Position numbers and translations under genes: made by a program. The notes below the pieces were generated by a model. The model searched no databases. It was given only the letters and a program-made list of their open reading frames with translations, and was not told the DNA's origin. Positions 15,628 through 22,846 of a DNA stretch of 64,000 bases are shown here, piece by piece; the stretch's first letter is position 1, and each line of letters opens with the position of its first letter. This DNA comes from Pseudomonadota bacterium. GTDB lineage: Bacteria > Pseudomonadota > Gammaproteobacteria > Burkholderiales > Burkholderiaceae_C. The stretch is taken from the NCBI GenBank assembly GCA_020161065.1, contig JAIUPH010000037.1, positions 186,001 to 250,000 of the forward strand, given 5' to 3'.

Positions 15628-16164
15628 TCAGCAAGGCCCGAACGGCGGCAGCGTGCCGTCGAGCATGCAGACCACCGGCCGGCCCATGGCGTTGACGCTG
15701 ACTTGCACGCGCTCGCCGCCGGCGGCAGTCCAGACGGCGGCGGTGCCGGGGGCGTCGGGGTTGCCGGTGGCGGGGTCGAAGCGCAGCGCGTGCGGCTCCT
15801 GCAGTTGCACGCCGCGCAGGTCGGTGGCGCGCGCGGCCTTCAGGCGGCAGGCGGCGGTCTGGCGGCAGTCGCAGCCGGGGGTGGTGGCCACGGCGTAGCA
15901 CCAGTCGGTCCCGCCGCCTTGGAAGTTGAGGTACAGCGGCACGCCGCGGCGCGCCGCTTCGTAGCGCGCTTCGCGCAGGTCCAGCTCCAGCGTCTGCGCC
16001 GCGGCCTTCAGGCGCGCGCGCTGCAGGTAGGCGGCGAACGAGGGCACGGCCAACGACATCAGCACGGCCATGATGCCCAGGCCGATCATCAGCTCGATCA
16101 GCGTCAGCCCGCGCGCGCGGCGAGTGCGGGGTGCGCGGGTCGGCAGGGCGGCGGTGCGGACCAT
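15628..16164 (-). CDS. GspH/FimT-type pseudopilin
   Basis: This is a type IV pilin-like protein of 178 residues with a class III (prepilin) signal: a basic leader (PRTRRARG) and then the processing site G|LTLIELMIGLGI with Glu at position +5, followed by the hydrophobic helix to SFAAYLQRARLKAAAQ. The LEARYEAARRGVPLYL-like stretch (LREARYEAARRGVPLYL) and the mid-region WCYAVATTPGCDC match FimT/GspH minor pseudopilins. Several cysteines (CDCRQTAAC and the C-terminal FGPC) probably form disulphides. It overlaps the upstream pilin stop by one base. It would need a prepilin peptidase and a type IV pilus or type II secretion machine, none of which is encoded in this window. Confidence 0.88.
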   Translation of the reverse strand: MVRTAALPTRAPRTRRARGLTLIELMIGLGIMAVLMSLAVPSFAAYLQRARLKAAAQTLELDLREARYEAARRGVPLYLNFQGGGTDWCYAVATTPGCDCRQTAACRLKAARATDLRGVQLQEPHALRFDPATGNPDAPGTAAVWTAAGGERVQVSVNAMGRPVVCMLDGTLPPFGPC

Positions 16165-16589
16165 CAGCGGTTCCAGCAGCGGCCGCTGGGCCCGGCGTCG
16201 GCCAGGCCCTGGTTGAGGCGCAGCGTGATCTCCAGGCATTCGCTGTCGCCGTGCTGGGCGCCGTCGGCGCCGGCGCGGGCGATCAGGGTCACGGTGTCGG
16301 CGCCGGCATCGGCCACGGCCAGGCGGTACAGGCCTTCGGGGCTGCGCTCGCCGGCGCCCAGCGGCGCCAGGTCGGCGGCGTAGCTGCCGTGGCGCGCGCG
16401 GTAGGTTTCCTGCGCCATCTGCAGCTTGGTCAGCGCGGCCACGGCATCGAAGCGGCGGCTGCGCTGCAACTGCGCCAGTTGCGAGGGAATGGCCGCGGCC
16501 GCCAGCACGCCGACGACGGCCACCGCGGCCAGGCATTCCAGCAGCGTGAAGCCGCGCGGCCGCGGCGTCAGGGGGCGGTGGCGGCGCAT
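16164..16589 (-). CDS. PilE-like type IV pilin
   Basis: The 141-residue pilin has a short basic leader ending PRG and the processed N-terminus FTLLECLAAVAVVGVLAAA (Glu at +5). The rest follows the minor pilin/PilE layout: helix IPSQLAQLQRSRRFDAVAAL, then KLQMAQETYRARHGSYAADL, and a C-terminal pair of cysteines (SECLEITLRL... GRCWNR), the usual pilin disulphide loop. It starts 4 bp after ycgR. The same operon contains fliS, fliT and ycgR, which is unusual company for a pilin. The function (minor pilin, competence or secretion) cannot be decided from sequence. Confidence 0.88.
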   Translation of the reverse strand: MRRHRPLTPRPRGFTLLECLAAVAVVGVLAAAAIPSQLAQLQRSRRFDAVAALTKLQMAQETYRARHGSYAADLAPLGAGERSPEGLYRLAVADAGADTVTLIARAGADGAQHGDSECLEITLRLNQGLADAGPSGRCWNR

Positions 16590-16593
16590 GGCG

Positions 16594-17355
16594 TCAGCCC
16601 AGCGAGAGCAGCCGGCGCCGCTTCTGCGTGTTGTCGATGTAGCGCTGCAGCGCGCGCTGCGACTCGGGCGGCAGCGCCTGCCACTCGCAGCCGGCGCGCG
16701 GGCCGTGGCCGCCGAGGTCGCTGACGTGCAGGATGGCGAGCGTGGCGGTGAAGCGGGTTTCGGCGTCCAGCTCGATCTGCACGCCTTGCAGCGTGAGGCC
16801 GGGCTCGATGGCCGGCACGTCGGCCGGCACCTGCAGCGCGCAGCCGCCCACGCTGACGTCGATGACGCGCAGCGTCAGCCGCATGTCGGCGATCGCCGGG
16901 TGGCGCAGCCGCGCCGTCGGCGTGTAGCGGTCCAGCGTGCGCACGCGGTAGGCGCTGCGCCGCTGGAAGCGGTAGATCTCGCGCGGGCAGCGCGCCTGCA
17001 GCGTGCAGGTCTTGGCGCCGCGCACCAGCAGCAGGTCTTGCAGGTCGAACTGCAGCTTGACGTTCTCGAGGTAGCCGACGGCGACGGCCTCGTCGGCGTC
17101 GATCAGCGGCTGCAGCATCGGGTCGCCGGGCTCGGCGCTGAAGTTGATGCGGCGCTGCTCGAGGTCGATCGACCACAGCGAGGCGACCAGCGCGGCGCCG
17201 CCGGGGGCGCTGAGCACGATGGGCGCGGCGGCGTCGCGCAGCTGGCGCAGCAGGCCGGCCAGTTCGCCGGGGTGGTCGACGCGGAACGGCGCCCAGGCCT
17301 CGCGGCCTGCGGGGCTGTCGGCGTCCAGCGGGGCCGGGCGGGTGTCGAAGGACAT
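16594..17355 (-). CDS. ycgR: flagellar brake protein YcgR (PilZ domain)
   Basis: YcgR binds c-di-GMP and slows the flagellar motor. The 253-residue protein has an N-terminal YcgR/PilZN domain (to about residue 120) and a C-terminal PilZ domain with both c-di-GMP motifs visible: RRSAYR at residues 132-137 and DVSVGG at 166-171. Upstream helix IYRFQRRSAYRV is family-typical. It lies between fliT (39 bp upstream) and the PilE-like gene (4 bp downstream). A sigma-28 promoter before fliS probably drives it, so brake and late flagellar proteins would be made together. Confidence 0.93.
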   Translation of the reverse strand: MSFDTRPAPLDADSPAGREAWAPFRVDHPGELAGLLRQLRDAAAPIVLSAPGGAALVASLWSIDLEQRRINFSAEPGDPMLQPLIDADEAVAVGYLENVKLQFDLQDLLLVRGAKTCTLQARCPREIYRFQRRSAYRVRTLDRYTPTARLRHPAIADMRLTLRVIDVSVGGCALQVPADVPAIEPGLTLQGVQIELDAETRFTATLAILHVSDLGGHGPRAGCEWQALPPESQRALQRYIDNTQKRRRLLSLG

Positions 17356-17394
17356 GGCGGGGCGGTACGAAGGCGGCGGCGGGCCGGCGCCGGT

Positions 17395-17694
17395 TCAGTG
17401 CAGCGTCTTGCGCTTGCCGGCCATCAGCTCGTCGAGGTCCTGCAGCCAGGGCTCGGCCAGGTGGCGGATCTCGGCGTCGTTGACCAGGATGCGCTGCATG
17501 ATGCGGGCCTTGGTGCGCGCGGCGTCCTGGTCCAGCGGGTTGGCGCGCGCGGCGTGCTTGAGCTGGCTGATCAGCAGCACGCAGGCGCCTTCCAGGCGCA
17601 CCACGGCGTCCCAGTCGCCCGACTTGGCGGCGCTCAGCATGTCGCAGCTGGCCCGTTCGATGGCTTCGTAATAACTCAACAGTTCAGCGTTCAT
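17395..17694 (-). CDS. fliT: flagellar export chaperone FliT
   Basis: FliT is the chaperone of the cap protein FliD and, in enteric bacteria, also a regulator. The protein is 99 residues and all-helical: MNAELLSYYEAIERASCDML, GDWDAVVRLEGACVLLISQL, RTKARIMQRILVNDAEIRHL and a C-terminal helix ending MAGKRKTLH. The ILxNDAEIR motif is a FliT signature. FliT is short and divergent, but the place directly after fliS makes the assignment secure. The gap to fliS is 23 bp. Confidence 0.9.
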   Translation of the reverse strand: MNAELLSYYEAIERASCDMLSAAKSGDWDAVVRLEGACVLLISQLKHAARANPLDQDAARTKARIMQRILVNDAEIRHLAEPWLQDLDELMAGKRKTLH

Positions 17695-17717
17695 GGCGGT
17701 GCTTCTCGGATCTCGGG

Positions 17718-18152
17718 TCAGGCATCGGGCCGGCCGGTGGCGGGGGCGATCGCGGTCCAGGCCTCGCTGAGCGGTTGCACCAGGCGTTGGCATTCGTCGA
17801 TCAGGGTTTCGTCGTTGCGCAGGTTGGCCTGCGTCAGGCGGGTGGAGATGTAGCCGTACAGCTGGTGCAGGTCCTGCGCCAGCGGGCCGCCGGCCTGCAG
17901 GTTGAGGCCGGCGCGCAGGCCTTCCTCGACGATGCGCACGGCCCGCGTCAGCGCGCGGCCCTTGCGCTCCAGCTCGCGCTGGCGCATCGCGCCGCGGGCC
18001 TCGGCCAGCGCGGCGAGGAAGCCGTCGTACAGCATCGAGACCAGGCGGTGCGGGTCGGCACCGGTGACGCCGGTTTCGGCCGCGATCGAACGATAGGCCT
18101 GGGCGAAATGCGGCTGGCGACCGAAGGTCATGGCGGGGGCGCTGCTGAACAT
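17718..18152 (-). CDS. fliS: flagellin export chaperone FliS
   Basis: FliS binds flagellin and prevents premature polymerisation. The protein is 144 residues: AYRSIAAETGVTGADPHRLVSMLYDGFLAALAEARGAM includes the conserved 'P..L..MLYDG' motif, followed by KGRALTRAVRIVEEGLRAGLN and LYGYISTRLTQANLRND, all typical FliS helices. I used the ATG giving MFSSAPAMTFG; the reading frame continues another 49 codons upstream but that part crosses the sigma-28 promoter, so it is not coding. AGGAACC upstream is a modest ribosome-binding site. Confidence 0.95.
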   Translation of the reverse strand: MFSSAPAMTFGRQPHFAQAYRSIAAETGVTGADPHRLVSMLYDGFLAALAEARGAMRQRELERKGRALTRAVRIVEEGLRAGLNLQAGGPLAQDLHQLYGYISTRLTQANLRNDETLIDECQRLVQPLSEAWTAIAPATGRPDA

Positions 18153-18210
18153 CGACGGGGTTCCTGGAGGGCTTGTTTTGGACTGCGGGGCTGCTTGTGC
18201 AACACCTGCT

Positions 18211-18238
18211 TTATCGGCCCCCGCGGCGCGCCACTTGA
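18211..18238 (-). promoter_or_regulatory. sigma-28 (FliA) promoter for the fliS-fliT-ycgR-pilin unit
   Basis: Minus-strand reading gives TCAAGTGG (18238-18231), 12 bp, then GCCGATAA (18218-18211). The -10 is a perfect match to the FliA consensus GCCGATAA, and the -35 TCAAG is the form I associate with betaproteobacterial FliA promoters (TAAA in enterics). Spacing is one base longer than the classical 11. It lies about 59 bp upstream of the fliS ATG and downstream of the fliD terminator. I regard it as the best promoter call in the flagellar region. Confidence 0.75.
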
Positions 18239-18301
18239 GCCGGCGCCCCGCGGCTGGAGCACCGCGTTTGGAGGGGTGTTCGTCGGCTCGGCGCACCAAC
18301 G

Positions 18302-18327
18302 AAAAACCCCGCCGGGCGGGCGGGGTT
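18302..18327 (-). terminator. intrinsic terminator after fliD
   Basis: AACCCCGCC (18305-18313) and GGCGGGGTT (18319-18327) form a 9-bp stem with a 5-nt loop. Read on the minus strand the stem is followed by TTTTTC (18306-18301), the expected U-run. It is about 60 bp past the fliD stop and separates fliD from the fliS unit. Confidence 0.8.
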
Positions 18328-18388
18328 GATCAGGGTGGAGCGGGGTCGGCGGCACGCGGCGCGGCCGTGGAAGTGGCGGTGGCGGGGC

Positions 18389-19813
18389 TCAGGACTTGTT
18401 CCAGTTGGTGATCTGCTGCTCGACGTAGTTCTGCAGCGTCGACAGCTGCGACATCGACGTGTCCAGCGCGCTGTACTGGGCGCGCAGGCGCTTTTCCATC
18501 GCGTCGACGCGCTTTTGCATCGCGTCCTGGCGGTCCTGGTTGATGTCGATGAGCTTTTGCAGGCCTTGCTGCCGCGCCGTGAGCGAGCCGTCGACGTCGA
18601 GCCAGCCCTTGGCCACGTCGGCCACGCGCTGCGTCAGGCCGTCTTCGCCGGCCGTGGCGCCGTCGGCGCCGAAGAACTTGCGCAGCTCGTCGGGCTTGGC
18701 CAGCGCGCTGCTCAGCTTGGCGTCGTTGAGCTTGATGGTGCCGTCCTTCTGCACGTCCAGGCCGATCTCCGAGGCGCGCACGAAGGCGCTGCTGGCGCTG
18801 GAGCTGGCGGCCAGGATCGAGCGCACCTGCTGCTGCAGGCCGATGGCGGTGCGGTCGCCCTGCAGGTTGGTGCTGGTGCTGCCTTCGACGTACTTGGTCT
18901 GGTCGCGCAGGTAACCCATCAGGCCGTTGTACGCGTTGACGAAGCTGTTCACCGCCGACTTCATCGAGTCGGTGTCGTTGGACACGGTCACCGACACGGC
19001 GCTCGTCGTCACGCTGCCGAAGGTCAGGCTGACGCCGTCGATCACGTTGCTCAGGCTGTTGGTTTCCGACTCGACCTCCAGGCCGTTGATGCTGCCCTTG
19101 GCGTTCTGCGCCGCCTGGGTGCGCGTCATCACGCCGGCGCCGTTGGCGGGGTCGTAGGCCAGCATCGAGAGGCCGGCGGCATCGGCGTTGTTGCCGTCGC
19201 CGTCGCTCACCTGCACGCGAAAGCCGTGGCTGGTGCCGCTGTCGTCCGACTTCAGCACCAGGCGCGCGCCGTTGGCGTCGTTGACGATGGAGGCCGAGAC
19301 GCCGAGGTTGTCGACGGCGTTGATCTTGTCGCGCACGTTCTCCAGCGTGTCGGTGGCCTCGATGTCGATCGACACCGTGCTGCCGCTGGCGCTGAAGCTG
19401 GTGGCGTCCGCGTTCCAGCTGCCGATGTCGAAGCTGAGCGTGCCGGCGCCGACCGTGCTGGTCGACGACGACCAGGCGCCGGTGGCCGCCATCTGGCTGC
19501 TGGCCAGCTGCGAGACGTTGACCGCGTAGGCCCCCGCCGAGCTGCCGGTGCTGGACGTGGCCTGCACCGCGCTGCTGTTGCTGGAGCTGGCCGTCGAGCC
19601 GCGCCACAGCGTGGAGCCGTTGAGGGCCGAGGCCGCGCTGTTCAGGCTGTCGAGGTAGCTCTGGATCTTGCCGAAGCTCGAAAGCTTGGTCTGCAGCTTG
19701 CCGGCGGCGGTCTGCAGATCGGTGATCGGCTGCTTTTCCAGCGCGACCAGCTTGGAGACGATGGTTTCGGAGTCCAGGCCGCTGCCCAGACCGAGGGAAG
19801 AGATGGTGGCCAT
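18389..19813 (-). CDS. fliD: flagellar filament cap protein FliD
   Basis: FliD (HAP2) caps the filament and inserts flagellin subunits. The 474-residue length is typical. N-terminal family sequence: MATISSLGLGSGLDSETIVSKL and LVALEKQPITDLQ, with SYLDSLNSAASALNGSTLWR after it. C-terminal blocks include AVNSFVNAYNGLMGYLRDQT, LQQQVRSILAASS, EIGLDVQKDGTIKLNDAKL and the coiled-coil end KRVDAMEKRLRAQYSALDT... LQNYVEQQITNWNKS. It has its own sigma-28 promoter and an intrinsic terminator, so it is probably monocistronic, like fliC upstream of it. Confidence 0.97.
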   Translation of the reverse strand: MATISSLGLGSGLDSETIVSKLVALEKQPITDLQTAAGKLQTKLSSFGKIQSYLDSLNSAASALNGSTLWRGSTASSSNSSAVQATSSTGSSAGAYAVNVSQLASSQMAATGAWSSSTSTVGAGTLSFDIGSWNADATSFSASGSTVSIDIEATDTLENVRDKINAVDNLGVSASIVNDANGARLVLKSDDSGTSHGFRVQVSDGDGNNADAAGLSMLAYDPANGAGVMTRTQAAQNAKGSINGLEVESETNSLSNVIDGVSLTFGSVTTSAVSVTVSNDTDSMKSAVNSFVNAYNGLMGYLRDQTKYVEGSTSTNLQGDRTAIGLQQQVRSILAASSSASSAFVRASEIGLDVQKDGTIKLNDAKLSSALAKPDELRKFFGADGATAGEDGLTQRVADVAKGWLDVDGSLTARQQGLQKLIDINQDRQDAMQKRVDAMEKRLRAQYSALDTSMSQLSTLQNYVEQQITNWNKS

Positions 19814-19888
19814 GGCGTCGGGTGGGCAGCGAAGGAGGTGGGACGCGGCGGCGGCCGCTCAGGCCCCGAAGAGGGCCCGTCCAGCGGG

Positions 19889-19915
19889 TCATCGGCCGGC
19901 GGCGGCGGAACTTGA
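19889..19915 (-). promoter_or_regulatory. sigma-28 (FliA) promoter for fliD
   Basis: Read on the minus strand: TCAAGTTC (19915-19908), exactly 11 bp, then GCCGATGA (19896-19889). Compared with TAAAGTTT-N11-GCCGATAA, 13 of 16 positions match with ideal spacing. It lies in the 130-bp fliC-fliD gap, about 76 bp upstream of the fliD start and just downstream of a GC hairpin. Confidence 0.75.
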
Positions 19916-19935
19916 GGCCGCGGCGGGCCGCGGCC
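19916..19935 (-). terminator. possible fliC terminator hairpin
   Basis: GGCCGCGG (19916-19923) pairs with CCGCGGCC (19928-19935) around a 4-nt loop, starting 9 bp past the fliC stop codon. The stem is very stable but there is no U-run, and the fliD -35 element starts immediately after it. A termination or 3'-protection role for fliC mRNA is plausible. Confidence 0.45.
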
Positions 19936-19943
19936 GCGCGCGC

Positions 19944-20789
19944 TCAGCCCAGCAGCTTGAGCACCTGCTGCGGCAACTGGTTGGCCTGCGCCACCATCGC
20001 GTTGCCGGCCTGCTGCAGGATCTGCGCCCTCGACAGCGCCGCCGTCTCGGCCGCGAAGTCGGCGTCCATGATGCGGCTGCGCGCGGCCGACTGGTTCTCC
20101 ACGCCGACCTGCAGGTTGGCGATGATGGCCTCGAAGCGCGACTGCGTGGCGCCGAAGGTGGCGCGCGTGTTGTTGACGGTGTCCAGCGCGGCGTCGATGT
20201 TGTCGATCACCGAGGCGATGGCCGAGATGTCGGCCAGGCTGCCGATCGAGGCCGTGGTGACGGTGATCGCCGAGATCTCGGCGTTGCTGCTGAGGTTCTC
20301 GAAGTCGATCGTCACCACGTCGTCGCCGGTGGTGTTGGCGCCGATCTGGAAGGTGAAGGCCGTGGCGTCGGCGCCCAGGATGTGCTTGTTGTTGAAGGCG
20401 GTGCCGCCCAGCACGCGGCTGATTTCCTTCTGCAGCTCCTGGAACTCCTTGTTCAGCGAGTCCTTGTCGCTGGCGCTGTTGGTGGCGTTGCGGGCCTGCA
20501 GCGCCAGCTCGCGCATGCGCTGCAGCGAGTCGCCCACCTTGGACAGCGCGCCTTCGGCGACCTGCGCCATCGAGATGCCGTCGTTGGCGTTGCGCATCGC
20601 CACCGCCATGCCGCGCACCTGCGTGTTCATGCGCTCGGCGATGGCCAGGCCGGCGGCGTCGTCCTTGGCGCTGTTCACCCGCAATCCCGACGACAGCCGT
20701 TGCATCGAGACGCTCAGCGACATCTGCGACTGATTGAGATTGCGCTGGGCGTTCAACGACACCAGGTTGGTATTGATGGTCTGGGGCAT
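19944..20789 (-). CDS. fliC: flagellin FliC
   Basis: Flagellin is the filament subunit. The protein is 281 residues and essentially consists of the conserved D0/D1 domains. N-terminus: MPQTINTNLVSLNAQRNLNQ, SMQRLSSGLRVNSAKDDAAG, MAVAMRNANDGISMAQVAEG. C-terminus: DTVNNTRATFGATQSRFEAI, NLQVGVENQSAARSRIMDAD and QILQQAGNAMVAQANQLPQQ, ending VLKLLG. Only about 60-80 residues separate the two conserved parts, so the surface-exposed D2/D3 region is nearly absent. AAGGAG lies about 9 bases before the ATG. No second flagellin is present in the window. Confidence 0.98.
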   Translation of the reverse strand: MPQTINTNLVSLNAQRNLNQSQMSLSVSMQRLSSGLRVNSAKDDAAGLAIAERMNTQVRGMAVAMRNANDGISMAQVAEGALSKVGDSLQRMRELALQARNATNSASDKDSLNKEFQELQKEISRVLGGTAFNNKHILGADATAFTFQIGANTTGDDVVTIDFENLSSNAEISAITVTTASIGSLADISAIASVIDNIDAALDTVNNTRATFGATQSRFEAIIANLQVGVENQSAARSRIMDADFAAETAALSRAQILQQAGNAMVAQANQLPQQVLKLLG

Positions 20790-20862
20790 GTGTGCGCTCC
20801 TTGGCCGGGTCGGCGGCTCGATCGGGTGGGCGGCGCTCAGGTCGCCACCGCATGGATCGACA

Positions 20863-20911
20863 TTGTCGGCAAGCGCGTTCCGGCCGATCGGCCGATATGG
20901 GGCCCGTTTGC
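20863..20911 (-). promoter_or_regulatory. candidate fliC promoter region
   Basis: On the minus strand a GCCGACAA (20870-20863) matches 7 of 8 bases of the FliA -10, about 74 bp upstream of fliC, but no matching -35 is at the right distance. Slightly upstream, GCAAACGG...GCCGATCG (20911-20885) gives a partial -35 and -10 with short spacing. A perfect 14-bp palindrome, CGGCCGATCGGCCG, sits at 20881-20894. fliC should be FliA-dependent, but I cannot choose between these. Confidence 0.35.
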
Positions 20912-20941
20912 TGCCCAGTTCGGACCCCCGCCCAAGACGAA

Positions 20942-20971
20942 GGCCGCCGGTCTTGCGACAGCGGCGGCCTC
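20942..20971 (-). terminator. terminator-like hairpin after ppiC
   Basis: AGGCCGCCG (20942-20950) and CGGCGGCCT (20963-20971) form a perfect 9-bp stem with a 12-nt loop, about 55 bp past the ppiC stop. On the minus strand it is followed by TCGTCTTGGG, only weakly T-rich. It probably ends the msrB-yciB-bolA-ppiC transcript ahead of the fliC promoter. Confidence 0.5.
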
Positions 20972-21024
20972 GGGCGCCCGGGCGGTGCCGGGCGAGGGAA
21001 CGGGGTGGAGGGGGTGGGAACTGC

Positions 21025-21837
21025 TTATTGGGCGCCGAACTTGTAGTCGGTCTTCGCCTTGGCGCGCAGGTCTTCCTGGAACTGCTGCATCTTCACCTGC
21101 TCCAGGCGCTGCTTGATCTGGCCCTTCACGTCGTCGAAGGCCGGGAACTGCGCGTCGCGGGTGTCGTCCAGGCGGATGATGTGGTAGCCGAACTGGGTCT
21201 TCACCGGGGCCTCGGTCATCTCGCCCTTCTTCAGCTTGGTCAGCGCGTCGCTGAACTCCTTGACGTAGGCGTCGGGCTTGGCGAAGTCGAGGTCGCCGCC
21301 GTTGGCGCCCGAGCCCGGGTCCTTGCTGAACTTCTTGGCCAGTTCGTCGAACTTGGCGCCGGCCTTGATCTGCTTGATCAGGTCCTTCGCCTCGTCTTCC
21401 TTCTCCACCAGGATGTGCGCGGCGCGGTACTCCATGCCGCTGGCCTGGGCCTTGAACCTCTCGTACTCGGCCTTGGCGGCGTCGTCGCTGATCGGGTTCT
21501 TCTTGCGGAAGTCGTCGAACAGCTCGCGGATCAGGATGCTCTGGCGCGCCAGCTCCATCTGCGCGCGGTACTCGAGGCCGGTCTGCAGGCCGCGCTTCTC
21601 GGCTTCCTGGGTGAAGATCTCGCGCAGCACCACCTGGTCACGCGCTTGCTGCTGCATCTCGGGGCCGACCTTCTGGCCGGCCTTCTCGGCTTGCTGGATC
21701 AGCGTGTCGACCCGTGCCTTGGGCACCGGCTTGCCGTTGACGACGGCGATGTTCTGCGCCTGCGCGGCACCGGCGGCCAGCAGGCTGGCAAGGGCGAGGG
21801 CCAGCGCGGGGCGCGCGGCAAGGGACAGGGCCTTCAT
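21025..21837 (-). CDS. periplasmic peptidyl-prolyl cis-trans isomerase (parvulin type)
   Basis: This is an exported prolyl isomerase/chaperone of 270 residues, related to PpiC/PrsA/SurA parvulins. A signal peptide (LALALASLLAAGAAQAQ) is followed by an N-terminal helical SurA_N-like chaperone segment (NIAVVNGKPVPKARVDTLI... QARDQVVLREIFTQEAEKRG). The rotamase domain spans about residues 135-235: EYRAAHILVEKEDEAKDLI, FDELAKKFSKDPGSGANGGD, MTEAPVKTQFGYHIIRLDD. The ATG at 21837 has AAGGAC upstream; the frame continues further upstream without a signal peptide. It lies 92 bp after bolA, probably in the same unit. Confidence 0.92.
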   Translation of the reverse strand: MKALSLAARPALALALASLLAAGAAQAQNIAVVNGKPVPKARVDTLIQQAEKAGQKVGPEMQQQARDQVVLREIFTQEAEKRGLQTGLEYRAQMELARQSILIRELFDDFRKKNPISDDAAKAEYERFKAQASGMEYRAAHILVEKEDEAKDLIKQIKAGAKFDELAKKFSKDPGSGANGGDLDFAKPDAYVKEFSDALTKLKKGEMTEAPVKTQFGYHIIRLDDTRDAQFPAFDDVKGQIKQRLEQVKMQQFQEDLRAKAKTDYKFGAQ

Positions 21838-21929
21838 CGATGGGAGTCCTTCGAGGGTCTTTCGGCAGATGGGGGAGGGGCCGCGTTGACGCGCGGCGGG
21901 GCGCTGAGGTTGCCGGCGGGGCACTGCTT

Positions 21930-22196
21930 TCAGGATTCGCCGGGCGCCAGGGCCTCGATGCTCAAGGCATGAATGCCCCGAGCCTTCAAGGGGCCCAAGG
22001 CATCATACACGAGGCGATGCCGCGCCACCTTGCTGCGCCCGGCGAAGCCGGCGGCCACGATGCGCACCGCGAAGTGCCCGCCTTCGCGCGCGCCGGCGTG
22101 GCCGATGTGGTGGTGGCTGTCGTCGCGCAGTTCGATCGATTCGGGTTGCAGCCGCTCCCGCAGCACCGCTTCGATGGCGGCGGCGACGGCGCTCAT
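21930..22196 (-). CDS. BolA family protein
   Basis: This is a small BolA-fold protein of 88 residues, a family that partners monothiol glutaredoxins in iron-sulphur handling and stress morphology. The sequence shows the BolA core: AAIEAVLRERLQPESIELRDDSHHHIGHAGAREGGHFAV, then FAGRSKVARHRLVYDALGPL and the end GIHALSIEALAPGES. The HxGH and RSKVxRHRLVYDAL patterns are diagnostic. Its ATG overlaps the yciB stop (ATGA), so the two are co-translated. The exact BolA subtype is not assigned. Confidence 0.93.
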   Translation of the reverse strand: MSAVAAAIEAVLRERLQPESIELRDDSHHHIGHAGAREGGHFAVRIVAAGFAGRSKVARHRLVYDALGPLKARGIHALSIEALAPGES

Positions 22197-22846
22197 TTGG
22201 CGTCCTCGGCGCGCGCGTCGGCGGGCGGCGGCGGCTCTTCGAGGTAGCGCGCCAGCACCAGGCCTTGCGCCAGCGTGAACAGCAGCATCAGCCCGATGCC
22301 GCCGAACAGCTTGAAGTTGACCCAGGTGTCGGTGCTGAAGCTGTAGGCCACCCACAGGTTGAGCACGCCCATCAGCCCGAAGAAGGCGATCCACGCGAAG
22401 TTCAGCCGGTGCCACACCTTGGGCGGCAGCTGCAGTTGCTCGCCGAGCAGCAGCTTGAGCAGGTTGCGGCCGCTGACCAGCGGCGCCAGCCACAGCGCCA
22501 GGCCCATCGCCCAGTACAGCGCGCTGGGCTTCCACTTGATGAAGGTCTCGCTCTGGAAGTAGATGGTCGCGCCGCCCAGCACCACCACCAGGGCCAGGCT
22601 GACCCACAGCATGGCGTCGACCTTGCGCCCGCGCGCCTTGAGCCAGACCACCTGCGCCAGCGTGGCCAGGATCACCACCACCGTGGCCAGCAGCACCGGC
22701 GCCTGCGCCGGCGCCACCGTGCCGCCGGCGACGATGCCGCCGAGGTGGCGGCTGGCGAACTCGGCTGCCGCTTCCTTGTGCGACTCGGCGAACTTGAAGG
22801 TGCCGAAGAACAGGATGATCGGCAGGAAGTCGAACAGCAGCTTCAT
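22193..22846 (-). CDS. yciB: YciB/septation protein A family inner-membrane protein
   Basis: This polytopic inner-membrane protein of 217 residues belongs to the family that includes E. coli YciB and Shigella IspA, linked to cell envelope and septation. The start [20 protein letters not shown] is the family hallmark. Further helices: [58 protein letters not shown] and [20 protein letters not shown]. The conserved [20 protein letters not shown] closes the core. A central hydrophilic insertion ([17 protein letters not shown]...) makes it somewhat longer than the usual 180. Coupled to msrB and bolA by ATGA overlaps. Confidence 0.92.
   Translation of the reverse strand: MKLLFDFLPIILFFGTFKFAESHKEAAAEFASRHLGGIVAGGTVAPAQAPVLLATVVVILATLAQVVWLKARGRKVDAMLWVSLALVVVLGGATIYFQSETFIKWKPSALYWAMGLALWLAPLVSGRNLLKLLLGEQLQLPPKVWHRLNFAWIAFFGLMGVLNLWVAYSFSTDTWVNFKLFGGIGLMLLFTLAQGLVLARYLEEPPPPADARAEDAK

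Noticed and set aside
16164-17355. Mobile-element origin for the pilin genes
   Set aside because: Composition equals that of the neighbours, spacing is operon-like, and no integrase, tRNA or direct repeats flank them.
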